Assembly: GCA_023409955.1 (NCBI GenBank)
Contig: JAEYQQ010000131.1
Span: forward strand, 1-64,000
Source: Bacillota bacterium
GTDB taxonomy: Bacteria; Bacillota; Clostridia; Christensenellales; Aristaeellaceae
DNA: 64,000 nucleotides
Direction: 5' to 3'
Positions within the stretch are counted from its first letter, which is position 1. Every line of letters begins with the position of its first letter. Positions 8,281 through 21,308 of this stretch are shown one piece after another. The notes below the pieces were generated by a model. That model ran no database searches and was not told where the DNA came from. It saw only the letters and a list, made by a program, of their open reading frames with translations. Both the position numbers and the translations under genes were made by a program.

Positions 8281-8367
8281 GGGTTAATGTACAGCATGTC
8301 GGCAGACAAACATCATTTATGCAGAAAGCAGGTTCACCCATTCATGTGGAGGATGGCAGCCAGGCAT

Positions 8368-8396
8368 AAAAAACCCCCCGCTTTTGAAGGCGGGGG
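8368..8396 (-). terminator. terminator of the oadB-oadG unit
   Basis: On the minus strand CCCCCGC and GCGGGGG pair around an 8-base loop and run into six T residues. Confidence 0.85.
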
Positions 8397-8435
8397 ATAA
8401 CTTGTGCTTGGATGCAATTAGGTGATGGCTAAAGC

Positions 8436-8627
8436 CTATTCCTTGATACGCTGCATGATTTTGATCACGACGAAGAAAATGCACAAAACCAAGAAAACGC
8501 CGGCAAGGCCCAGTACAGTGGTAGTCAACCCCTTGCCCAGCAGCGAATCGGCAAAAGCAGGTGCGGCAGATGCGGCAGGAGCAATAGCGCTTTCAGCCGC
8601 GGCGGATGCAAACAGCCATTTGAACAT
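8436..8627 (-). CDS. oadG: sodium-pump decarboxylase gamma subunit (OadG family)
   Basis: A 63-residue protein with one membrane helix (about residues 32-55) after an Ala/Pro-rich N-terminus and ending in a basic tail. This is the layout of the small gamma chain that anchors oxaloacetate or methylmalonyl-CoA decarboxylases. The ATG at 8627 has GAAGG about 10 bases upstream; a TTG at 8636 is in frame but too close to it. It lies about 35 bases after oadB in the same transcript. No biotin carrier or carboxyltransferase gene is present in this window. Confidence 0.75.
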   Translation of the reverse strand: MFKWLFASAAAESAIAPAASAAPAFADSLLGKGLTTTVLGLAGVFLVLCIFFVVIKIMQRIKE

Positions 8628-8661
8628 GATCGTCAAACCTTCTTTCTTGCGGCCTTGCAGA

Positions 8662-9849
8662 TTATTTCAAGAGCATGGAGACCAGGGTGATGACCATGCC
8701 GCCGGCAACAACTGAGCCTAGCTGGCCGGATACATTGGCGCTGATGGCCTGCATGAGGATAAAGTTGTAAGGATCGTCTTCCTTGGCCAATTTTTGAATA
8801 ACCCTGGCGCTCATGGGGAAGGCGGAGATGCCGGCAGCGCCGATCATGGGATTGACCTTGTTTTTGCGGAACAGGTTGAGGAACTTGGCAAAGAGAACGC
8901 CGCCGGCGGTGTCAAAGACAAAGGCGAACAGACCCAGCGCCATGATGAGCAGCGTGTTCCACTGCAGGAAGTCGTTGGCTACCATGGTAGAACCAATGGT
9001 CAGGCCCAGCAGAATGGTTACCAGATTGGCCAATTCGTTCTGGGCGGTTTTGCTCAACCGCTCCAGCACGCCGCAAACGCGAATGAGGTTACCAAACATC
9101 AGCGAGCCAATCAGCGGTGCACTCATGGGAACCAAAATGCCGGAAACCAAGGTAACAATAATGGGGAAGAGGATCAAAGCCAGCGAAGAGGCCTTCTCTT
9201 CCTTGTATTCCATGCGGATGGTGCGCTCCTTCTTGGTGGTGAGCGCCTTGATAACCGGGGGCTGAATGATGGGAACCAAGGACATATAGCTGTAGGCGGC
9301 CACAGAGATGGGAGCAATGTATTTAGCTAATTGAAAATGGTTGGCTACATACAGTGTGGTAGGACCGTCTGCAGCGCCTATGATGCCGATAGCAGAGGCC
9401 AGCTTCATAATCATTTCAGGGGTTTCATTGGGGACAACGATGGGCAGCAGCAGCAAAGAGAGAAGGAAGGTGGCAAAGATGCCGAACTGTGCTGCAGCGC
9501 CGAAGAAGATCATGGAAGGATCCTTCAGCAGGGGGGTGAAATCTACCATTGCGCCGATGGCGATAAAAATCAGCAATGGGAAGAGTTCATTTTTGATGCC
9601 GGCGTTGAATAACACAGTAAGGAATCCATCCGGGCCCAGCACGGCAGGCAGTGCGGTTTCCATTACCGGAGGCAGATTGGCCAGGATGGCACCGAAGCCA
9701 ATTGGCAGCAAAAGGGCTGGTTCATAATCCTTTTTGATTGCCAGATAAATCAATACGCCGGAAATGAGAAACATGACCAGCGTTCTCCAACCATCTGCCG
9801 TAAACAGGTAGATGACACCGGAAAATAACTCCCGTAGAAGATCTCCCAT
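8662..9849 (-). CDS. oadB: sodium ion-translocating decarboxylase beta subunit
   Basis: The membrane subunit that decarboxylates carboxybiotin and exports sodium in oxaloacetate, methylmalonyl-CoA or glutaconyl-CoA decarboxylases. The 395-residue protein has many hydrophobic helices and the conserved GAADGPTTLY segment, whose Asp is the key ion/carboxybiotin residue of the family. The C-terminal SANVSGQLGSVVAGG holds the conserved Ser/Gly stretch. I start at ATG 9849 because GGGAGGA lies just upstream. It is followed by oadG and preceded by a consensus promoter. Which acyl substrate the complex uses cannot be told without the alpha subunit. Confidence 0.92.
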   Translation of the reverse strand: MGDLLRELFSGVIYLFTADGWRTLVMFLISGVLIYLAIKKDYEPALLLPIGFGAILANLPPVMETALPAVLGPDGFLTVLFNAGIKNELFPLLIFIAIGAMVDFTPLLKDPSMIFFGAAAQFGIFATFLLSLLLLPIVVPNETPEMIMKLASAIGIIGAADGPTTLYVANHFQLAKYIAPISVAAYSYMSLVPIIQPPVIKALTTKKERTIRMEYKEEKASSLALILFPIIVTLVSGILVPMSAPLIGSLMFGNLIRVCGVLERLSKTAQNELANLVTILLGLTIGSTMVANDFLQWNTLLIMALGLFAFVFDTAGGVLFAKFLNLFRKNKVNPMIGAAGISAFPMSARVIQKLAKEDDPYNFILMQAISANVSGQLGSVVAGGMVITLVSMLLK

Positions 9850-9892
9850 AAGTGGTCCTCCCTTATAGCATTGACGTGCAAAAAGCTGCATT

Positions 9893-9921
9893 ATTATAGC
9901 ATATGGAAGCAAAACTGTCAA
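9893..9921 (-). promoter_or_regulatory. consensus promoter for oadB-oadG
   Basis: On the minus strand TTGACA and TATAAT match the sigma-A consensus exactly with a 17-base spacer. It suggests strong, largely constitutive expression. Confidence 0.8.
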
Positions 9922-9972
9922 ACGAGCCGGGATGGGCATGGAGTTGAGCGAAGAGCCTTCCGAAATGAACAA

Positions 9973-10001
9973 TTGCATTTGCGACGGATGTATGTTATAA
10001 T
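9973..10001 (+). promoter_or_regulatory. promoter of the CorC-type gene and its leader
   Basis: TTGCAT and TATAAT with a 17-base spacer. The transcript would begin near 10008, leaving a leader of about 185 bases before the ATG at 10194. Confidence 0.7.
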
Positions 10002-10007
10002 CATTCA

Positions 10008-10138
10008 TCATTTGGGCATAGAGGTGTAAAACTTGGACGAACCTCCCAGTCCGGAAGGACGAACGTTTCTTTCAATCATTAGGGATACAAAGCGCAGTTG
10101 GACAAAACGCAGGCGTTGTTTTGTTGATGCGCTTTTTT
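10008..10138 (+). ncRNA. structured 5' leader with terminator, candidate riboswitch
   Basis: The leader before the CorC-type gene can fold into GAGGT/ACCTC (10021-10025 with 10041-10045) and a GTCC-GGAA-GGAC hairpin (about 10049-10060). It then forms a long terminator at 10089-10138 followed by six T residues, well before the ribosome site. A promoter, compact hairpins and an early terminator are the layout of a transcription-attenuating riboswitch. Its lead gene is a family linked to magnesium, cobalt or sodium ions. I could not match it to the M-box, yybP-ykoY, NiCo or fluoride consensus. The hairpins are seen; ligand sensing is inference. Confidence 0.45.
10089..10138 (+). terminator. leader terminator (attenuator) before the CorC-type gene
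   Basis: AAAGCGCA (10089-10096) pairs with TGCGCTTT (10128-10135), with an inner stem ACAAAAC/GTTTTGT, followed by TTT. It lies 55 bases upstream of the start codon and must be overcome for expression. Confidence 0.7.
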
Positions 10139-10193
10139 CATGCACAAAAGAAATACAACCAACTTTTGTTGATAAGAGAAAGGGATTGAATTC

Positions 10194-11477
10194 ATGGATC
10201 TGAGCGCTTTCCTGCTGGTGGCAGCCATTGTGCTGTGTACTTTGCTGTCTGCGTTTTTTACTGCTGCGCAAACTTCCTTGGAGGAAATGAACCGTTCCCG
10301 TTTGAAAAGCCTTGCCTTTGGGGGGAACATGCAGGCGGAAAAGGCCTATGCCATTGTTGAAAATCATGAGAAGCTGCAGCCCATCATCCTGCTTGGAGGA
10401 AGGCTTACCTATATTCTGGCTATTTCCATCAGCGGTATGCTGCTGGATGGCGGTGTGTCAGGCGGTTCCTTTCTGCTGGCAATGGCTCTTGCAGCGGTGG
10501 CCATCAGCCTATTCAATGAAGCTGTTCCCAGGGCACTTGTCAAGGGCAGTCCGGAGGATTTCCTGATGAAGATGGCAGGGCCACTGAAACTTGCGGTGAA
10601 AGTGCTGGCCCCCCTGGGCTTGCTGCATCGCATTTGGCTGCTGATGGCAGGCAGGATTGGCAAACCGGCAGAGGAGCCTTTGATGATTGAGGATGAGCTG
10701 ATTACCATGGTGGATGAAGCTCAAAGCGATGGTGATATGGATGAGCATGAGGGTGAACTGATACGCTCTGCCATTGAGTTTACCGATCAGGACGCAAGGG
10801 ATATACTGACGCCCAGGGTTGATGTGGTCGGCCTGGATGTGGAAAGCAGCATCGGTGAGGTTACAAAGGCCTTCCTGGAGCACGGCTATTCACGGCTACC
10901 GGTGTATAAAGAAACCATGGACAACATTGTTGGTATTCTGCATGAAAAGGATTTTTATGCTGCCACCCATGAAGGGAAAGACCGGGTGGAAGAGATGATG
11001 AAGCCGGCTCTGTTTGCGCCAGCTACACTGAAAATCACCAAGCTTTTACAGCTTTTGCAAAACAGTAAAAACCATATGGCTGTGATACTGGATGAGTTTG
11101 GCGGAACCGAAGGTATTGTGACCTTGGAGGATGTGCTGGAAGAGCTGGTTGGCGAAATTTATGATGAGCACGATGATGTGGCTGAATTTATTCAGCAGCA
11201 GGAGGACGGAAGCCTGCTGGTGGATGGCAGCGCCGACTTAAAGGAGTTGCTGGAGCTGCTGCATGTGGAAAAGGAATATGAGGCGGATACCGTTGGCGGC
11301 TGGGTGGCCGAAGAGATGGGCCAGATTCCCAAGGTGGGTGAGGGCTTTGAAATTACCGGCATACGGGTTCAGGCCACAAGGGTATGGAAGCGCAGGGTGA
11401 CACAGGTTCGCATTGTATTGCCGGAGAATCCGCAAGATCAGCCCTCAACTTTGTTGGGCTATGAAAGAAATAATTGA
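10194..11477 (+). CDS. CNNM/CorC-type (HlyC/CorC) transporter-family protein
   Basis: A 427-residue membrane protein with the standard order. An N-terminal DUF21/CNNM transmembrane domain (about residues 1-170) is followed by a pair of CBS domains (ILTPRVDVVGLD to about 310; DEFGGTEGIVTLEDVLEELVGE is typical). A C-terminal CorC_HlyC domain (about 335-415) contains ADTVGGWVAEEMGQIP. Members are linked to magnesium/cobalt efflux or sodium-magnesium exchange and are regulated through the CBS pair. The start ATG has GAAAGGG upstream. The terminator-bearing leader before it suggests ion-responsive control. Confidence 0.9.
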   Translation: MDLSAFLLVAAIVLCTLLSAFFTAAQTSLEEMNRSRLKSLAFGGNMQAEKAYAIVENHEKLQPIILLGGRLTYILAISISGMLLDGGVSGGSFLLAMALAAVAISLFNEAVPRALVKGSPEDFLMKMAGPLKLAVKVLAPLGLLHRIWLLMAGRIGKPAEEPLMIEDELITMVDEAQSDGDMDEHEGELIRSAIEFTDQDARDILTPRVDVVGLDVESSIGEVTKAFLEHGYSRLPVYKETMDNIVGILHEKDFYAATHEGKDRVEEMMKPALFAPATLKITKLLQLLQNSKNHMAVILDEFGGTEGIVTLEDVLEELVGEIYDEHDDVAEFIQQQEDGSLLVDGSADLKELLELLHVEKEYEADTVGGWVAEEMGQIPKVGEGFEITGIRVQATRVWKRRVTQVRIVLPENPQDQPSTLLGYERNN

Positions 11478-11499
11478 CAGTTGGTCCATAGGCTTGTTC

Positions 11500-11528
11500 T
11501 TGTGACGAGGCAAAAAAAGTGCTATAAT
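11500..11528 (+). promoter_or_regulatory. promoter for the secreted protein and small membrane peptide
   Basis: TTGTGA and TATAAT with a 17-base spacer; TGC before the -10 also gives the extended motif. The leader is about 175 bases long and includes a weak ATGAG/CTCAT hairpin. Nothing more specific is seen in 11535-11700. Confidence 0.6.
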
Positions 11529-11710
11529 GTAGCGGGATTTTATCACCAATGATGCTGTACTTACACAGGCTTATCTTTGCATTTTGAATAGCAAATTCGT
11601 AAGTCTGATGAGTGGTGGGTGAAGGCTCATAAGCAGGTTTTATAATGGTTTTTCAAAGGGATATTTATTGTTTATATAGTATTTCATATATATGTGAAAG
11701 GAGCCAATAT

Positions 11711-12982
11711 ATGAAAATAAGATATAAACTGTGCCGTACGCTTTTAACTGCCGCTGTTTTTCTGGCTGCCGTCATGCCTTTAACCGGCGCCACAGCCCAG
11801 CAGGCGGTCAGTACCGGCGCCCTTCAATACACTGTTACTGACTACGGCTATCTACCGGGGTTGCAAACCATTGCACCTGGTGAGGGAAACCAATTTCTAT
11901 CTGTTAACCTCATTGTGAAGACTGCAGATGAAACAGGTTCGGCTGTTAACCCGGAGCAGTATTTGCTGGCCTTGGACGACAGCGGCCGGGGGTATACGCC
12001 GTTGCTTTTTAACAGCAGTTCATCCTTTACGGCTTCCCTTGCTCCGGATGAGAGAGCGGTTCGTGCTTTGTTTGAGATTCCCAAGGCGGCGGCCAGCTAC
12101 AAACTGGTAATAACTGATGAAAATGGCAGCATCGCAGGGGACATCAGCCTGGGCAGGAGTGCTGGGGCTGTGCTGGCTGTAAGCAGCCAAGAGCCAATTG
12201 TATTTCAGGCCGAGGGGTATGACGTGACGGTTTATGGTGTGACGCAAAGCCTGGGGGCCTATGGCGAAGACATGCAAAGCGGCATGAAGTATATCTGGAT
12301 AGATGCCGCCATTACTGGCACAGGCACACAGGAAACACCGGCGAAAATCATATCACAATGGACACTTGGCAGTGGGTCTTCGTTGGTGGAAAATGTGGTT
12401 CCGGCCCGATCCAGCAACATGCTGGCGTTGATAAATGCAGGGTTTGGAGAGAAGATGCCTTTTGCCCGGGGATATGTATGCTTCCTGGTCCCCGATGATT
12501 TGACTAAGGTCAGCGAGCTGATGGCCGGGAAAATACTTGTGAGTCAAGCCATCCCTATCGGCGGAGCTGTCAAGGAGACAGGTTATGCCAAACCGAATGC
12601 CGATGGTGCATACCAGCAGGCAGGATGGAAGATCACCATCCATGATATGGAACTTGCCGATAAAGGAACGCTTGCCGATCCGCCTGCCGGATATCAATAT
12701 GTGATGGTGAACCTTACCGTTGCTAATCAAGGGACACAGAACCTGACGGTATCCAGCGAGTTGGCCTTTGCAATGACTGATGAAAGCGGGAATGAGCTGG
12801 CCCAGGCATGGTTTGCCGATCTAACGGAAACGCTGGATGCATCCCTGCTGCCAAGCGAATCGGTTTCCGGGAAAATTGCCTTCCTTCTGCCGGAAGGCGC
12901 AAAAGTTGGCGCATTACGGATACACTTAAATATGCTGGGAGAGCCGCTGCTGATTGATGCGGCCGATTATTTGGCAGAGTAA
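11711..12982 (+). CDS. secreted protein with repeated beta-sandwich (DUF4352-like) domains
   Basis: A 423-residue exported protein. A signal peptide spans residues 1-30 (hydrophobic run, ending ATAQQ). It appears to hold three similar immunoglobulin-like units, each with a pattern like YVMVNLTVANQG, in which an extracellular domain strengthens 'additional requirements' beta-strands. This resembles DUF4352/DUF5067 lipoprotein domains, but no lipobox Cys is present, so it is likely released or wall-associated. The start at 11711 has AAAGGAG upstream. A 42-residue membrane peptide follows 13 bases later. Function unknown. Confidence 0.65.
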   Translation: MKIRYKLCRTLLTAAVFLAAVMPLTGATAQQAVSTGALQYTVTDYGYLPGLQTIAPGEGNQFLSVNLIVKTADETGSAVNPEQYLLALDDSGRGYTPLLFNSSSSFTASLAPDERAVRALFEIPKAAASYKLVITDENGSIAGDISLGRSAGAVLAVSSQEPIVFQAEGYDVTVYGVTQSLGAYGEDMQSGMKYIWIDAAITGTGTQETPAKIISQWTLGSGSSLVENVVPARSSNMLALINAGFGEKMPFARGYVCFLVPDDLTKVSELMAGKILVSQAIPIGGAVKETGYAKPNADGAYQQAGWKITIHDMELADKGTLADPPAGYQYVMVNLTVANQGTQNLTVSSELAFAMTDESGNELAQAWFADLTETLDASLLPSESVSGKIAFLLPEGAKVGALRIHLNMLGEPLLIDAADYLAE

Positions 12983-12995
12983 AGGAGAAGGTTTC

Positions 12996-13124
12996 ATGTC
13001 TGTTTCAAGCAAGAAGAAGGAATCCCGCAAGGTTCTTGTCGTTCGCATCGTTTGCCTGGTCTTGGTTGTATTGCTTGTATTGCCCATTCTTTTTTCCACA
13101 ATTTTATCTGGCTTATACTGGTAA
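12996..13124 (+). CDS. small single-pass membrane peptide, 42 residues
   Basis: An ORF beginning ATG at 12996 after AAAGGAGA and ending TAA at 13122-13124. The product has a basic N-terminus (SSKKKESRK) followed by a 20-plus residue hydrophobic helix and the short tail SGLYW. The shape resembles small DUF4044-type Firmicute membrane proteins, though I cannot confirm the family. It lies 13 bases after the secreted protein, shares its transcript, and is followed by a strong terminator, which supports it being a real gene. Confidence 0.6.
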   Translation: MSVSSKKKESRKVLVVRIVCLVLVVLLVLPILFSTILSGLYW

Positions 13125-13153
13125 GGTGCAAGCCAATACATATAAGCGCATGA

Positions 13154-13199
13154 GAAAACGAGGGAGCATTTCTTACATGGAAGAATGCTCCCTCGTTTT
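13154..13199. terminator. strong bidirectional terminator
   Basis: AAAACGAGGGAGCATT pairs perfectly with AATGCTCCCTCGTTTT around a 13-base loop. It ends the + strand unit and can act on the minus strand also. Confidence 0.85.
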
Positions 13200-13215
13200 A
13201 TGATGGAGATAAGAA

Positions 13216-13240
13216 CAGAGCCGCCCAATGGGCGGCTCTG
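13216..13240 (-). terminator. hairpin terminator after PFOR
   Basis: CAGAGCCGCCC and GGGCGGCTCTG form an 11-base perfect stem with a 3-base loop, 23 bases past the PFOR stop. The T-run on the minus strand is short, so it probably works together with the neighbouring hairpin at 13154-13199. Confidence 0.65.
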
Positions 13241-13263
13241 CTTAAGTGATGATTTAAATGGGC

Positions 13264-19148
<5,885 letters not shown>

Positions 19149-19201
19149 GTAAGGGAAGATTAGAGGCACATTAGTTTTCCATTAATTTCTTTCGTTTTTC
19201 A

Positions 19202-19229
19202 TTGACAACTTATGGGTTTCCTGTATAAT
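19202..19229 (+). promoter_or_regulatory. promoter for the FMN-binding/flavodoxin pair
   Basis: TTGACA and TATAAT with a 16-base spacer. The hairpin that follows (19231-19264) begins almost at the transcript start. Confidence 0.6.
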
Positions 19230-19230
19230 G

Positions 19231-19264
19231 GCCACGATATCGTATGAATCGCGGCTATTTTTTT
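19231..19264 (+). terminator. hairpin with T-run after the fusion gene
   Basis: GCCACGAT pairs with ATCGCGGC (one A-C mismatch) and is followed by a run of seven T after TA. It most likely ends readthrough from the gene at 17139. Because it straddles the predicted start of the next transcript it is unlikely to attenuate it. Confidence 0.55.
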
Positions 19265-19294
19265 GGCTGGCGCAAGTGCGCGGAGGGATAGGGC

Positions 19295-19690
19295 ATGAAA
19301 AGGTTTCTTAAAGCGGCGGCGATCTTTATTACAGCACTTGTGATACTCTTTGCGGGCTTTTTTGTGTATTTAATGCAAGGGCTTGCGGCTAACAGCCAGC
19401 CAAATCTACAAGGAGCAACGGCAAATGGACTAAGAGATGGTGTTTATGATGGCGGGTATAACGCAGGACGATTTACAAACAGGGTAACAGTAACTGTTTC
19501 CGACGGCAGAATAACGGATATTATCGTTGCTCAGGATGTTTTATTTCCGCAGGAGCATGTGACAAGAGCGTTATTTCAAAGAGTGGTGGATGCAAATTCT
19601 ACGAAAGTTGACGTGGTTTCTGGTTCTACTATTACCAGTAATGCATATTTACAATCAATTGAAAATGCACTGATTAAGAAGGGGGATTGA
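19295..19690 (+). CDS. membrane-anchored FMN-binding domain protein
   Basis: A 131-residue protein with an N-terminal membrane helix (residues 8-28) and an extracellular FMN_bind domain like those of RnfG/NqrC and PplA. The motif VVSGSTITSNAY near residues 106-117 matches the S/D-G-A/S-T-x-S/T site where ApbE attaches FMN covalently to the threonine. The ATG has GGAGG upstream. It is followed 3 bases later by a flavodoxin-domain gene, so the two flavoproteins are co-expressed and may exchange electrons. That link is inferred from position. Confidence 0.85.
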   Translation: MKRFLKAAAIFITALVILFAGFFVYLMQGLAANSQPNLQGATANGLRDGVYDGGYNAGRFTNRVTVTVSDGRITDIIVAQDVLFPQEHVTRALFQRVVDANSTKVDVVSGSTITSNAYLQSIENALIKKGD

Positions 19691-19693
19691 AAT

Positions 19694-20173
19694 ATGGCTT
19701 TGTTGATAGCTTATGCCACCAAGCATGGCGTGACGGAAAAATGCGCAAAGGCACTGAAAACGTCGTTGGCCGGCGGTGCAGATTTGGTGAATCTAAAAGA
19801 TAGGACGCCGAATCTATCCAATTATGATGCTGTCATTTTAGGAGCATCGGTCTATGCCGGGATGCCCCGCAAGCAAATAAAGGCTTTTGTGGCTCAGCAT
19901 GCACAGGTGCTGAAACAGAAAAAGTTAGGTTTGTTTTTGTGCTGCCAGGCAGACGGTGAACAGGCGGAAAAACAAATGGATGCTGCATTTACGCCTGAGC
20001 TTCGCCGGGAAGCTACGGCACAAGGGGTGCTGGGCAACGGCTTTCATGTGGAAACTATGAACTTTCTAGAAAAGTTTGTGATAAAGAAGATTAGCGGCAA
20101 AGCACCTGAGGAAAGCTTTACAATTAATAAAGATGTTTTTGATGCATTTGAGCGGGCGTTTGGGCAGGCGTAG
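19694..20173 (+). CDS. flavodoxin-domain protein
   Basis: A 159-residue flavodoxin-like protein of the HemG/flavodoxin_5 type. The N-terminal phosphate loop LIAYATKHGVTEKCAK matches the T/S-x-T/H-G-x-T FMN-binding pattern, and NYDAVILGASVYAGMPRK is the next conserved strand. It could act as a soluble one- or two-electron carrier or a quinone/protoporphyrinogen-type oxidoreductase. No haem genes are nearby, so a carrier role is more likely. It lies 3 bases after the FMN-binding protein, and a terminator follows at 20210. Confidence 0.82.
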   Translation: MALLIAYATKHGVTEKCAKALKTSLAGGADLVNLKDRTPNLSNYDAVILGASVYAGMPRKQIKAFVAQHAQVLKQKKLGLFLCCQADGEQAEKQMDAAFTPELRREATAQGVLGNGFHVETMNFLEKFVIKKISGKAPEESFTINKDVFDAFERAFGQA

Positions 20174-20209
20174 GCCATGAGGATAGCAAAAGCATAAAGG
20201 ACAAGAACG

Positions 20210-20243
20210 GCCTGCTGCCTGATATATGGGTGGCAGGCTTTTT
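20210..20243 (+). terminator. terminator after the flavodoxin gene
   Basis: GCCTGCTGCC pairs, with two wobble pairs, with GGTGGCAGGC, followed by TTTTT. Confidence 0.75.
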
Positions 20244-20345
20244 ATAATAGAAAAAGACAAAATAAAAATAATTATGCAATACACATAATCCATTCACGGA
20301 GCCATGGGTATATGATATAGTAAGGTATACCATTTGGTGAAAGGA

Positions 20346-21176
20346 ATGTGGCAGAAAGTGGAGTTATCATCTGTTTTATTTGCGTTTTCCCTGACCTTGT
20401 TTGCAGGCTTGTCTACAGGCATTGGCAGCTTGATCGCCCTGTACAGCAAACGCACCAATACCAAGTTCCTATCCTTTGCCCTGGGCTTTTCTGCAGGCGT
20501 TATGATCTATGTATCATTTGTGGAGATATGGGTAAAGGCAAAGGATAGTTTGACAGCATCACTGGGCGTTGTTACGGGAAACTGGGTTACGGTGGCATCT
20601 TTCTTTGGCGGCATGCTTTTGATTGCTGTGATAGATAAGCTGGTTCCATCCGGGGAAAATCCCCATGAGGCACGCAAGGTTGAGGAACTGTCGGATGAAG
20701 CCCGTGCCGTTGAGCAGAAGAAAGGCAAGCTCATGCGGATGGGGCTTATGAGTGCTTTGGCCATTGCCATTCACAACTTCCCGGAAGGCCTTGCCACCTT
20801 TACCTCGGCACTGAAAGATCCATCCCTTGGTATTGCTATCGCCGTAGCTATTGCCATTCACAATATTCCTGAAGGCTTGGCTGTTTCAGTACCAATTTAC
20901 TTTGCGACAGGCAACCGGAAAAAAGCATTTTGGTATTCTTTCCTCTCAGGCATATCGGAACCTGCAGGTGCTTTGCTGGGTTTCGTGCTTTTTTCTACTT
21001 TTTTCAATGACGTTACATATGGAATTTTGTTTGCTCTGGTAGCAGGCATTATGGTTTTCATCTCCCTGGATGAACTGTTGCCTACCGCACGTGAATATGG
21101 CGAATCCCATATCTCCATTTATGGCTTGGTCAGCGGCATGGCTGTAATGGCTGTTAGCCTGCTGCTGTTTATTTGA
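20346..21176 (+). CDS. zupT: ZIP-family metal transporter, ZupT type
   Basis: A divalent metal (zinc, possibly iron or manganese) importer of the inner membrane. The two metal-site motifs [10 protein letters not shown] and [10 protein letters not shown] are intact on the central helices, with a charged loop ([17 protein letters not shown]) between. Length about 276 residues fits. The start is uncertain. The ATG at 20346 touches AAAGGA with no spacing, TTG at 20334 and GTG at 20358 are in frame, and either may be the true start. Followed by a strong terminator; single-gene unit. Confidence 0.9.
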   Translation: MWQKVELSSVLFAFSLTLFAGLSTGIGSLIALYSKRTNTKFLSFALGFSAGVMIYVSFVEIWVKAKDSLTASLGVVTGNWVTVASFFGGMLLIAVIDKLVPSGENPHEARKVEELSDEARAVEQKKGKLMRMGLMSALAIAIHNFPEGLATFTSALKDPSLGIAIAVAIAIHNIPEGLAVSVPIYFATGNRKKAFWYSFLSGISEPAGALLGFVLFSTFFNDVTYGILFALVAGIMVFISLDELLPTAREYGESHISIYGLVSGMAVMAVSLLLFI

Positions 21177-21202
21177 TTCGCTATTGATATACGTAACTTA
21201 TT

Positions 21203-21255
21203 AAAAAATGATCCCTGCATACCGCTTGAAGGAAGCGGTGTGCAGGGATTTTTTT
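21203..21255. terminator. strong terminator between convergent genes
   Basis: A 17-base perfect stem (ATCCCTGCATACCGCTT and its complement) with a 5-base loop, six A before and seven T after. It serves the ZIP gene and can serve the convergent permease gene. Confidence 0.9.
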
Positions 21256-21308
21256 GTTTATGGGGTTGCTTAAGCGTATCCCATAGGAGGTGCGTTAGGG
21301 GGATGCGC

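Noticed and set aside
10045..10065. A GGAA-loop hairpin resembling the tip of SRP RNA
   Set aside because: The SRP RNA tip also needs a conserved asymmetric internal loop ending in GCAG, which is absent; the place before a transport gene with a terminator fits a cis leader instead.
11535..11700. Riboswitch in the leader of the secreted protein
   Set aside because: Only one weak hairpin and no terminator; nothing beyond chance structure.
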